Assembly: GCA_030248135.1 (NCBI GenBank) | Contig: JASANC010005831.1 | Coordinates: 58,282 to 122,281, forward strand | Source of the DNA: Theristus sp. LFF4_11 | Taxonomy: Eukaryota > Nematoda > Chromadorea > Monhysterida > Xyalidae | DNA length: 64,000 nt | Direction of reading: 5' to 3' | Shown: piece by piece, positions 1-12,700 of the stretch | How the letters are laid out: the number at the start of each line of letters is the position of its first letter | How positions within the stretch are numbered: the first letter of the stretch is position 1 | Translations under genes and position numbers: made by a program | Notes under the pieces: generated by a model | The model's database searches: none | Told to the model about the DNA's origin: nothing | The model's input: only the letters and a program-made list of their open reading frames with translations

Positions 1-357
1 ACGTCACGTCACGTCACGTCACGTCACGTCACGTCACGTCACGTCACGTCACGTGTTTAGCATACTACCGTTCATACATGACGTCTGCAAGGCGCATACG
101 GCACGTCACGTCACGTCACGTCACGTGTTTTAGTATACTACCGTTCATACATGACGTCTGCAATGCGCATACGTCACGCACGTCACGTCACGTCACGTCA
201 CGTCACGTCACGTCACGTCACGTGTTTAGCATACTACCGTTCATACATGACGTCTGCAAGGCGCATACGGCACGTCACGTCACGTCACGTCACGTCACGT
301 GTTTTAGCATACTACCGCTCTGCAGACCAATGCATTGCATACCACCGTTATACCTGA
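1..357. repeat. ACGTC pentamer array with higher-order spacer
   Basis: Runs of the pentamer ACGTC (up to ten copies) alternate with a spacer of about 50 bp containing CATACTACCGTTCATACATG. Three spacer copies are visible at about 55, 130 and 230, and a diverged one near 308. The array lies on the 3' side of the last visible dynein exon, so it is probably intronic. Its left end is cut by the window. Short ORFs through it are repeat translations. Confidence 0.9.
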
Positions 358-431
358 CGTTGACGTACGTTCACATATACGGCTGAATACGTCAGATATA
401 AACAGGCGTTAAGGGTTGTTCATTGACGTAC

Positions 432-774
432 CTCAGCCAGCTGCTTTTCAATCACTTTCTTTTGTTGTTCTATTCGACGATTTTCTTTTTCAACATCTTC
501 TTTCAAAACCATCATTTCGTCTTTTTGGTCACCAGCAGCCTGCGCATACACATGGTATACAGTGGCGGTTTCAACCAGCAGTGTACAGGTTTGGTGGCTA
601 TAGTCAACATGAAACTTTCCAAAATTTGAAACTCACTGTCATGCTAGACGTAATGGCACCAAGCGCTTTATCAGCCTCCGCTTGTTTTTCGGCCAGAAGT
701 TTGCTCTTGCGTGCCGCGGCCTCTTTTAATTTTGCAACCATTTCCCGTGCTTCGTTCAATTTTGAGACACCGGC
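432..774 (-). other. Dynein-2 stalk coiled-coil exons
   Basis: Exons 774-637 and 539-432, both phase 0. They read [20 protein letters not shown] and [18 protein letters not shown], heptad-rich and charged. This is the ascending helix (CC1) of the stalk that leads to the microtubule-binding domain. It is the last dynein coding sequence in the window; a good donor (GTACGT) follows at 431. Confidence 0.9.
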
Positions 775-3700
775 CTAAAAAATAGTTAATTTTTGTAATT
801 TGGTTGCTGTGTGATAAAACTTGCATTTTTAAGCACGCAAAGAAAATCCACCCTGTACTGCATCCTGCGCTGCAAACTGCACTACATTTTGCACTGCATC
901 CAGCACTGAACCTTTCAAAGACGACGGAAACTGGCTGACTGTATTTTTTAAAGATGCAGTGCAGGATGCATTACTGGAGGTTTTGCAGAGCAGGATGCAG
1001 TACAGGTTGCATTTTTCTGCACATACAGTTTCAGCATTTCAGTAACATGAAAGACGTTTTCGAATCACCTGAAGCCGCTTGTAGCGTGCATTTGTTTTGC
1101 TTTTCTTTTCCAAATAAATTTTCTGATATGTTCGAAGTAGCGTGAAGAACTTGAGCGGAGACACATCTTGACCACGGGCTTTGTCGTAAACTGCAGCAAA
1201 TGCTTTCAGCAACGCATCACCACCGGTGACCGGCCGTTTTTCCATTTTTCCCATGTTTGACAGCACAGCTCGTGGTATCTAAACGTTTTTGTGGGTGTTT
1301 TTCAATTACTCAAATCAATTTTATTTTGCAATTTGCATGTGATATATACCTGTATTAATGTTTCCCTTGTAAACGCTGTGTTCCATATGACGGCACATTC
1401 TTTGAACAGCGACGGATTTGCGTTGCAGCGCATCGCAAAATCTGGATGCTCTTTGTCCATTATTAGCACGATATGCAAGTTGGCTTTAATCCCTGTGATA
1501 CGGAAGGAAAAGTTACAGTACGACACAAAATACAAAAAAATATAAAAATATAAAAAACTGTAATTATAGCAAAAAGTTTTGCAAATTGATGATAGAAAAC
1601 CAAAGATGCTAACTAACGTTTAGCAAAATAAGAGTAAATCGTTCCAGTGTGTGAATCCTGGGAGGCCTGTTCGCGTAGCGGGTTCAACAATGGCTCCAAT
1701 TCTTCTACTTTGTATAGTCCCGGTGCCTCTCCGGCGGCTAGTAGACTGTTGATCAGCTCAAGATATTGTTCATCAACCAGCTGAAAATCTTCGATGATCA
1801 AAACGACTTGTTCACCATCTATTCCAGCCAGCTGCGAGACCTGAAAAGAATAATTTGACCATCAAAATTTCAAATAACAACTATGGGTGTACGTATATGT
1901 GATCCCCCGATGAGCACAGCAACGAACGTGTTTCAGGTGCTGCCTGAACTGCTTGACGGTGTGTTCGCGAGCGACTGCCGGCGTCACCATGTGCATCTGG
2001 TGCATGCTCGCAATCACACTCACCGCCGACCGTCGGCCAACCCCTGACCTGCAGTGCGCACATGCGATTGCGGCAATGTTTGGCGGGTGGGTTCATATCG
2101 TGATTACAGTTGTAACACTGCTGCTGTGCGCCAACCTGCCAACTAATAGCAGGGAGCCTGCCGGCAGTGACAGTTGTCGATCAACAGACGCCATCATGTT
2201 GAGCACTTCGCGAAAGATCAGCAGATTCAGCTCTCGTGTTTCATGACCTGCATTGTGATTTACGAAAACAATTGTTTCTAATTTCAAGATAAAGTTAATA
2301 CCTAATAGTTATTTATTAGTGATAATTTGGATAATTACTGTGTTATGTACATGCCGTATTACCTCTAATAAACCCCCATGGGGGTTTATTTCTTCAGCGA
2401 CTTCTGGGGGTAGGGGTTTATTTTGGGGGGGGGGTTATTTGGAAACCATTTTTAGGGGTGGGCAAAATGGCAAAAATACCTTCCATGGCAGGAAGGAAGT
2501 CGCAGAAACTTCTACTCTACATAGAAATTTCCTTTTACAACAGCCTTTTGTAATGAAATTACCATTAACTCATCCATTTGGGGCCTTTGGTAGCACAATA
2601 TTTTGGGGGATTATTCGGAAACTTGTCGAGGGGGTGGGGGTTTAATTTTTTTTGGGGGGGTTAATAGAGGTAATACGGTAATTGGTGTTTTGTATCTATA
2701 TCCAGTAGCCACATTAATCCATATTCTGGGCCTCTCATATAAAACGAGGGACCACAATATCGTTTTAGCTGAAGAGCGAACGCACTGTATCGTTTAGCGG
2801 TTTTTTCTACCACTGCTCCGTAGTCGTCACTGGACAGTGCTCCAAGTTGTTTGCCGAACGTTGGCAGAGGGGCACCTGGCATACTGCCTGCGCTGCTCCC
2901 CGTCGTCACAAAGTAAGTTTCTGCAAAAAAGCTTTTCCATGATTAAAACTAAATTTTAAAAATGTCATTCTGAACATTCCAAATTAACCGTGATCAAATG
3001 TGTTGACGTTGATGGCTGCTTCGCTGTGGAAAGCGGACGACAGAATTGAGTCAAAGGTGTTTTGGTCGCGTTGGTCCACCAGTCGGTCTCTGAACAGCCG
3101 GTGTGCCTCATAAACGATTGCTTGCGTAAATTGCTCTTTTGAGGATACTTCGTAGCGTCCAAGCGACAGCACCCAGCGTGTCAAATCGCGCGGCGTAAAC
3201 AAATAGTGTCCGTGATCGTCGCTGCGAAACTTTTCGCGCACCTGTTTTATAAAACAATCTGTAATACTAAGCTAGTGCTTCCATGTACGTTCGTACGTTC
3301 GTGTCTGTCTGTCCACAATTTTTTGTCCCTCAACATTCACATTTTGCTATTTAAGTTGATCAGATTTAGTCATCATTTAATCAACTATTTTTATGGTTTC
3401 AATTCTTCTCATTTTCATTTTCAATTTCATTTGAAAACATTGAAAAAATCAACATCTTCACGTCTGATCTACAGCTTGCTCTACATAGTCAATTAGTGCT
3501 GACGGTAGATGATGTATATGACCGACAGTAGAATGGGCTTTTGTATTAAAAAAAACGTCAGTTGGCGACAGTGAAAAAACTGATAAAAGAAAATTGATTT
3601 TTATATTCAGAACGGAAATGGCAGTTCATTGTTGCTGATCAAAGAAGATTTTTTGTATTCTGAAAGGGAATGTAATTGATTATGCTAATCAAACAAGATT

Positions 3701-6700
3701 GCGTTTTGTTATTCTGAACGAGAATGACAGTGGAATGCTGTTGATCAAAAAAGAATGATTTTGATAATTTGAACGGGAATGGCAGTTAATTATTACTGAT
3801 AATTTTTTTAATATTTTGAACAGAATGCTGCTGATTATTGCTGATCAAACAAGGTTGCGTTTTGTCTTTTTTTGAACGGGGATGACCGCAGAATGCTCCT
3901 AATTAAAAAATGTCTGCTTTTTGATAATTTGAACGGGATTGCAGTTGATTGCAACAAAACCGGACAGAAAGAAAGTTGGCACACAATGTTTCTAAAGCAA
4001 ATAAAAAACGATTATTGTTATTGAAAACTACAACAGCGGTTTGAAGCAGCTCAACATCAAAATCAAATAGACATTTTTTAATCCGGGCCGTAGGCACGGG
4101 TCAACTGCTACATTAGTTGTTATTAAAACCTACTTAACAGCGGTTTGAAACAGCTCAAAATCAAAATCAAATAGACATTTTTAGTCCGGGCCGTAGGCAC
4201 GGGTCAACTGCTAGTCGTGGGACGCGCGGCAGCGCAGTCTCCACAATATTATTTCAGAAAGCTCATTGCGAATATTTTGAAATTTCAATCGACCATAACA
4301 TTCATGATAAATGACTAAACCAAGAAATGCTATTTGCTGTGCTAAGGTGGCCCGATACCCTATCCATCCAAACCAAAAAATTAAACATCGGTTGCTTCTG
4401 TGATTTTACAGAACAAAAAAATCGAAAAAAAATTCAGGTTGTTGTTGTTGTTGTTGTTGTTGTCGTTGTTGTTGTCGACCGTTTCGGTGTCCACAAAAAA
4501 TCTAAAGTTGTGTTCAAATTCGAATTCCAAATTGTACGGTATCCTATGTAATCGACCATGCTGCGTCTGATAGGCTAGGTGCCGAATTGTGAAAAAACTG
4601 TTTTTACCCGTGCCGGGTATAAAAAGTGTGCCCGTTAAGGGGTTTCCTGGTAAAAATCGTTGTTCTAATTTCATATTCCACGGTATTCATGTAATCGACC
4701 ATGCTGCGTCTGATAGGCTAAGTGCTGAATTGTGAAACATTGTTTTTTACCTGTGCCGGGGTTGAAAAGGGTACTGTTTTTACCCGTGCCTGGTATAAAA
4801 AGGGTCCCCGGAAGGGTTTCCTCCTAAAAAACGTTGTTCTGATTTCAAATTCCACGGTATCCATGTAATCGACTATGCTGCGTCTGATAGGCTATAGTTT
4901 AGGTGCCAAATAGCAAAAAGCTGATATTTACCCGTGCCTGGGTTGAAAAGGGTCCCCGTAAAGGGTTTCCTCCTAAAAAACGTTGTTCTGATATCAAATT
5001 CCACAGTATCCATGTAATCGACTATGCTGCGTCGGATAGGCTATAGTTTAGGTGCCAAATAGCGAATAGCTGATATTAACCCGTGCCTGGGTATAAAAAG
5101 GGTCCCCGGAAGGGTTTCCTCCTAAAAAACGTTGTTCTAATTTCAAATTTCACGGTATCCATGTAATCGACTATGCTGCGTCTGATAGGCTATAGTTTAG
5201 GTGCCAAATAGCAAAAAGCTGATATTTACCCGTGCCTGGGTTGAAAAGGGTCCCCGTAAAGGGTTTTCTCCTAAAAAACGTTGTTCTGATTTCAAATTCC
5301 ACGGTATCCATGTAATCGACTATGCTGCGTCTGATAGGCTATAGTTTAGGTGCCAAATAGCGAAAAGCTGATATTAACCCGTGCCTGGGTTGAAAAGGGC
5401 CCCGTAAAGGGTTTTCTCCTAAAAAACGTTGTTCTGATTTCAAATTCCACGGTATCCATGTAATCGACTATGCTGCGTCTGATAGGCTATAGTTTAGGTG
5501 CCAAATACCAGAAAGCTGATATTAACCCGTGCCTGGGTTGAAAAGGGTCCCCGTAAAGGGTTTCCTCCTAAAAAACGTTATTCTGATTTCAAATTCCACA
5601 GTATCCATGTAATCGACTATGCTGCGTCTGATAGGCTATAGTTTAGGTGCCAAATAGCAAAAAGCTGATATTAACCCGTGCCTGGGTTGAAAAGGGTCCC
5701 CGTAAAGGGTTTCCTCTTAAAAACGTTGTTCTGATTTTAAATTCCACGGTATCTATGTAATCGACTATGCTGCGTCTGATAGGCTATAGTTTAGGTGCCA
5801 AATAGCAGAAAGCTGATATTAACCCGTGCCTGGGTTGAAAAGGGTCTACGGAAGGGTTTGCTCTAAAAAACGTTGTTCGATTTCAAATTCCACGGTATCC
5901 ATGTATCGACTATGCTGCGTCTGATAGGCTATAATTTAGGTGCCAAATAACAAAAAGAATAACCGGGTAAAAGGGGAAGGTCAAAAATCCTTGCTCTGAG
6001 TACAAATGCAACAGAAACCATTGCAGTCGACTATGCTGCGTCTGATAGGCTAAAACCCTATAAACTCTTTGAGATATAAAAGAAAAAGACAAGTTCGGAA
6101 AAATGCCCGAAGGGCATGAAAAAGACCAAATATTATTTCAGAATGACACAGATAGAAAAGTGTGACACAAGGATTTTCACAAGATCAAACATTTTAAACG
6201 TGTGTGAACTGGAAAGTTACAAACTGAAATAATATTTACGTCAATATATTTTTGTCATTTCAAGGCACTGGCTCCGGTTGTGACCGCAGTACCGCACTCA
6301 TCGTAAAAGGGTTCCGCCCGCAAACACCATATTAAGCAAATCATTTGATACAGTATTCACAAATAAAAAGAGCATGTTCACAGCAGCAAATGATTTTTTT
6401 GCAGCATCAAATGAAGTGAGATAAAATTTGTACAGAGATTGTGCCTTCCTTGAGAATGACAAAAAAGATATTGGCGTAAATATTATTTCAGTTTGTGACT
6501 TTCCAGTTCACACACGTTTAAAATGTTTGATCTTGTGAAAATCCTTGTGTCACACTTTTCTATCTGTGTCATTCTGAAATAATATTTGGTCTTTTTCATG
6601 CCCTTCGGGCATTTTTCCGAACTTGTTTTTGAATATAATTATAAATTTTATGTAATTTTTTGTATTTTTTAATGCAGCGTCTCGACAGTGGCTCGGGAAA

Positions 6701-9700
6701 CACCATGTAGGCGTTTTCCTTGCGCACGTTTGAACATGTTATACCTGTTCATAAGCGAGTACCATCGCTCTTGCAATGTGGTTACTTCTGGCAGCGTAGT
6801 TCTCGTGGTACTCCTCAAGGACAGGTGTCAAAAACGTGCTGTACAAAGTACTCAGCTCATTCGTTGTTGGGTATCTTAAATGTTAGAACCAATGAAAGTT
6901 TTGGCAAAAAAATTAATCAATTTTTGCAAATCACACATGGAAGAAAAACAACGCACTGTATACTACAAATGCGAATAATCGAGGTGAACCGTGGTGTGAT
7001 GCGGTGGCGGCCCTGTGTTTGCACGTGCGTCATGCTTGCAACAATTTGCACCCGTTCTAGACCAACCCATTCCAACGAGCAATCATAGAAACCGTTGTAA
7101 GTTAGGAGCTGAAAATTATTGCAGTTGTCAAGGAATACAAAAGACAGATAGTGAGGGTTTTGCTGTTGACAAACCTGCTGCAGAAACGCAATTAGCTGAT
7201 TGGTGCCCCATTTGTCCGGTTTTGGTAGGTTGATGTCTTTGAGATAGAGCAGCAAGTGCTCGGAGTCTTTTGGTCGATAGACACGGCCGGTGTTTGAGCT
7301 GACCAGAGCACAGCTTTGCGCGAGCTTCTGCAGCAAATGCTCGGGCGTCGTTTGCGCGTTGCAGTGCAGCACCGCCACATGCGTACCACGGACAAGCGTG
7401 AAGCAGTAGCGCAGAAGAGCACTGGCAACAAGGAACACACTTAATAGAGCATCGCTCGCTCTCGCAATTTAGCACAGCTTGAAAGCCTTGGAAAAAACTG
7501 CGTTGTGTTGCTGTTAGTGCAGCTAAGTGCTCTTCGATACGTTGTTAATCGCACCGCGTCTCGTAAAACTTACATCATCTGCAAAACAATAGTAAGAGAC
7601 GGCTCTTAACAAGCGTTTCTGAACCACTTCAGAATACGCTTCTTAACTAACGAATTAACGTTTCTTAGCAAGCATTTCTCAACTTTTTGTTCAACAGGCA
7701 TCTCTTAGCAAGCGGTAATGAAAACTCAAGTCTGTGAGCATTCACTGGTGAATCTGACCTTTTTCCGCAACCTTCCGGTCCGACGATAAGAAATGGATGG
7801 CGATTTTCTTCCGAAAGCCAATTTCGAAATTTGTTCAAGTTGCTTTGCGTGGTCGCTGTGAGCACAACGGGCATCTCATAGGAATTCTTTAAATTGTCTA
7901 TGGACAGAGCACCGGATGTGCCGAGGTCGTCAGTGTAGCAAATCAACGCATCCGTGGCCGTGTCGTACGTCATGTTCCACGGATTGTTCATATCCGGACA
8001 TTTCAATCCGGTCCACGAAAACAGCTGAAATTTAGCTTGTTCGCTCGCTTGATCTTTCTATATTTTCAAAATAGAAAATTTAGAAAAAGATTTTTTAAGT
8101 TCGCGATGATTTCAGTGCAGTATTTACTTTGATTGCATATTCTCGTTTGTCCTTGTCGTTCAGATTACCAGAGGCACCCCGATACAGACGAACCACAAAA
8201 TCAGCCAGGGACACTGAACCGTTTAGCTGCGAAAGTGCATTCCAGACAGTGCCCACCAAACTAGTTTCCACAACATGGCAAGCCTAAAAACTTTCTTTCT
8301 TATTTCGTTTTGTCGTACATGTACTGTGTTATACACATACATCTACGTAGTTCAAAAGTCACCGACGTTTTGACTAATCCAGCCAATTGTTTTGTAAAAG
8401 TAGTCGTCAATCCAAGCAGCCAGTTTTTCACGGCTGCCAGTCGGTTGTTTTTCTAGCCAACCGTTAACGATGCCTTTAATGTTCACATCTTCATTGCTGC
8501 AACAATGTTGAATTTCAATTTTTCTTTTTAAAAAGCTTGCTTGCAGCAATTAACATGAATACCGTACACCGGAATGTCAAACAAAACCTGAGCAAAATCA
8601 TTCCCATGCGAGAGATGGTAGCCGGAGACGCACTACTGAGGTCGTGCGTTTCAAAAATGAAATTCACATTAGGTCCGAACTGTATGCGTTCGCCAGAGGG
8701 CATCGTCAGTAAGCGATTGTCGTCCAGTACTGAGTTCAACGATTCTATCTGCAAAAAAGTGAAATCATCTGAAAAGAAAATAATTCCGCTAAAAACAACA
8801 AAAGAAAATATATCAAAGACGAACCCAGTCAGGATCAATATCGCCGTCGCACACAATCCACGACTGCACGTGCACTGGCTCCTTGACCACTTGCCTGGCC
8901 GCTTGTGTCAGCACGCCATCCGACCATTCACGCGTGTCAATGTCGATGTTGCCAAGTAGCTGCACATTAGAGCCTTTGAATGAGCTGTTTTGCAAACTCC
9001 ACAAACGCACGCGTGTTGTTTTGGAATGCTATAAAACGCTGCAAATGCTCATGAAAACAGTGAAACTGCACCACAGTGCGCGGCATGCTCTTTGGGTTCA
9101 TGGTGTACAAGTTGAGTTGTTGTCCAACGCTCTGCAGCGCCGCGCGCAACAGGCGCCACAGCGTGGACTTGCCACTGCCCGACGGGCCCACAATGACGCA
9201 GCCCATCCGCTGACGCAGCTGCTCGTACAGCTCAAAGCACTTTTTCACCTGAACAATTGAAATGTTGATTGAACAAGTGAAATGGTCTCGTTTCTTGGGA
9301 AATGTCGGTTCAAGTGAGTGACGGCACAGTTTACTGAGCTCACCTGTCCATCAGTCAACTGCAGTGCCATTTGTTGAGCGTTTTGTTGAAGTGCTTCGAG
9401 CAAGTGGTCAAAGACAATGGTTTCCAGCTGCACGCCCGGGAACACATCAGCAACGAGCGCGTCAAATCGCACAGAGTCAGCAAAGGTCAGTTTTGAGAGC
9501 GTATTCAATCGCAGGGCCTGCACGACAACGCGCATTTCAGTGGCTTCGTCCACTGCTGCGTCGCTGCTTTCTTGTCGCACATTGCTTAGTAGATCGCCAC
9601 AGCTGCTCAGCACTCCCAACTTCAGCGGACGTAGGCCCCATTCGTAGTGTTGTTGGCTGGACAGCAAATCGCTGAAAATGAATCTTTTATGAATAATTGA

Positions 9701-12700
9701 TACAAGGAACGTGAACAAGCTGAAACGTCTCAACATCATTGGGACAAACCGAGAGAGGCTAAAAATTTCGACGAGTTTTTTGCCGATCGTTTTCGCATTC
9801 TTGTATCCTTCAGCGAATAGGAGCGTTTCTGCGATCAACACGTTGTCAGGGACGCTCATTGCGACAGGTCTACAAACAGACGACTGGTGTGAATGCAAAT
9901 GCACAACTCAAACACACTGCACTGATGTTCAGCTCTTACCTGAACAGTTGTTTCAGGTTGTCCGGCAGTTTCTGACGTCCACCGTAGCCTTTTCCGGCGG
10001 GATTCATGGTGATAAAAATGCCGGAGTTCAAATCGAGGTCCGCCTGCAGATGCAGCAGGTGTTGGTGTTGCTGAGGATGTTTCCAATTAACAGAGATACT
10101 TTTAGTGAGCGTCGCACCTGCTTGCCCAGCAACTCGCAATGCGTTGAGCGCTCGCGAATGGCGGCTTGAATCGTTTGGATTTGCATTGAAACAGCCGACA
10201 GCACCGTTTCATCAAGGCGATTGAACTCATCGAAACAGCCCCATGCTCCGCATTTTACCAAACCCAAGAAGATGCGGCCTGCGTCAAAACTTGCATAAAA
10301 AACGCAAACGGAACAGTGAAATACAAAACTACAGTCGAACTATAAATGATAGGGAATCAGCTGAATTATAGGCGTACACTGCGCCTATAGCAATGCCTGC
10401 ACAGAAAGCATGCATCACGTGATCACCAACCAATCAGCTGATTCCCTATAATTTAGAGTTCGACTGTATACATTAATTCGGCATCACATCAACTTGAATT
10501 GAGTAAGCTTGCCCATTGATCTGACGTCAATCCCCTCATCACAGTTGAACACCAACACTTGCCGACCAAATAAGCCTCCAAGAGCTTTAACGGATTCTGT
10601 TTTGCCTGTTCCTGCCGGACCATACGGATTTCCACCAAGACCCATGTACATTGCTGTAAACGTTCGAGCGGAATAACATCAGCAAATTCAATTTGGATGT
10701 AAAAATTGAGACAAGAGTGTTTGTCACCTTGTGTTAGCGTCAAAAAGCACTTGTCAGTTAATGGAGTATGTACCAATTTTGGAGCATTCCCTTGATACTC
10801 GCAAGTGTAATTGAATTCAGCATTGACCATGCGCATGACCACCTGTAACAATATTGGGTTGCATAAAATTCCATAGGTGAACATATTTTTTGTCGTTGAT
10901 CAATTTATGTGTGATCTTTTATTTTGGTCCCGAGACTCAATCCGCGCATGGAATAGATAAAGAATTTCATGCATGAGGCGGTAATTCAAATTTGGCAAAG
11001 TGATCCGAGCCCCCTAAATAGGGCCGAGTCACTTAGGCGACTTTGAATTGCCACATAAAGATTGAAACTACCGTATTACCTCTAATAAACCCCCATGGGG
11101 GGTTATTTCTTCAGCGACTTCTGGGGTGGGTTTTTTTTGTTTCAAACAGGTTTCTAATAAACCCCCATGGGGGGTTTAATAGAGGTAATACGGTAGTTTC
11201 CTTTCACGTCTTCAAACCCATCGAGTCGCAGAACCTAAAAAATGACAATACCTGTCCTTTGTTGGCACCGTCAATGTAAAACCGTAACTGCTTTTGCCAT
11301 GTCCACGCGTCTGTAGATTTCACAGACGTTTTGATCAACTGTTGTACAATGTCAATGTGGTGAACCAAGTCCAAAACTAGCGCTTTTAGTTTTAGTTTCA
11401 GAAGGTGGCTGAAAAAACCAAAATCGGCTTTAAAATCATAAGATAAAGAAACTGGTTTGTTGCACCTGCTGGGTTTCGACGCTGTGTATGCATCAAGTTG
11501 TTGTTTGAGCTGCGTCAAGTACTGTGGTAAGGATGCACGTGCAATCGCAATTTCGCAGTTGGTTGTAAATTTGACAGCTTCCGCTAGACACAGTATCTGC
11601 AAGAAGCCAACCGAGTTTTCGAACTTTTTGAAACATCAGCCGAGTGAAACTAACTTGTGATGGATATTTCCCAGGATCGAGTTGTTTTTCCGAATCTCGT
11701 GCGCACGCAATAATTAATTCTTTTAACGTGGCTTTCATTTCATTTGCCAAATCTTTCAACCAGGCCTAGATCAAATTAATCGAGTTTGTTGTGTAGATCA
11801 TGTGTGCTTTAATTAATTGTAACAAAATTAAAGGGCGCGCACTTCAACTTCTGGCACAATGTTTACTGGCTTACGCAGCTGTACCACTTCACCGTCTATG
11901 GAGTTCATCGTTACAATGGCGTTCTCCTTATCATTAAATCCGACAGAATAGATGCCTTGGAACAGTTTCTTCAAATGTGATTGTATGACAGCCGGGTTCG
12001 TTGATTGGCCCAAGATCTCCAACAAGTCGTCATCCCCAAGAAAGTAAAATCGTGGAAATACTGTACGTTTTTCCTAAAACGCGTTGGGTCACGAGGTTTT
12101 TTTAGCATGATAGATTTCCAGCTTGACGAACATCCCATCCCACCTCCAAAAATTCGTTCAAAGCTTTTTGACATCTGCCCAATTGGTCCATCTGTTGCTG
12201 CAGAATGCTTCGAAGGCCAGTCCGACTGCACAACGAAACTACCAACGGATCGCGAGACACGTCTGCAACCAACAGTGAACGGCGTCGCTTTGTTATTTGT
12301 AGATTGTGCACGCGTCCAACTGGACAGCCACTGCACCTCCAACGATGGCACGAAACTCCTGGTCGACTCGCATGAAGCGGCTTTGCTCTGCCGGCAGCGC
12401 ACCACGTCCAAAAATTGGCTCCAAGTACACCCATTTGCGCTGAATTTGATTCAGTGAATGCAAGTACTCGTCCAAATCTGCCAGACGACTCTCCCAGATT
12501 GATGCCTTATCGGCAAACTGTGCGTAGTACGGTGAATCTTTCAACGACTGCAGCAGCGATTGGTTGTCGCCAACCTGCACTTGTAGTAAACGGTTGCATT
12601 GTGTACCCGACCAACAAGGCACGCAAACGGACACTGCAAATGCCACCTGATTAACAACGTCTTTCCAGTCTTTGATCACTTGAATGACGTTGCTTTTGTG

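Noticed and set aside
1..357. CRISPR-like spacing of repeats
   Set aside because: The repeats are simple pentamers with a near-constant spacer in a eukaryotic intron; the spacers are not unique.
12005..12457. 150-codon plus-strand frame
   Set aside because: It is antisense to dynein linker exons that match the family closely.
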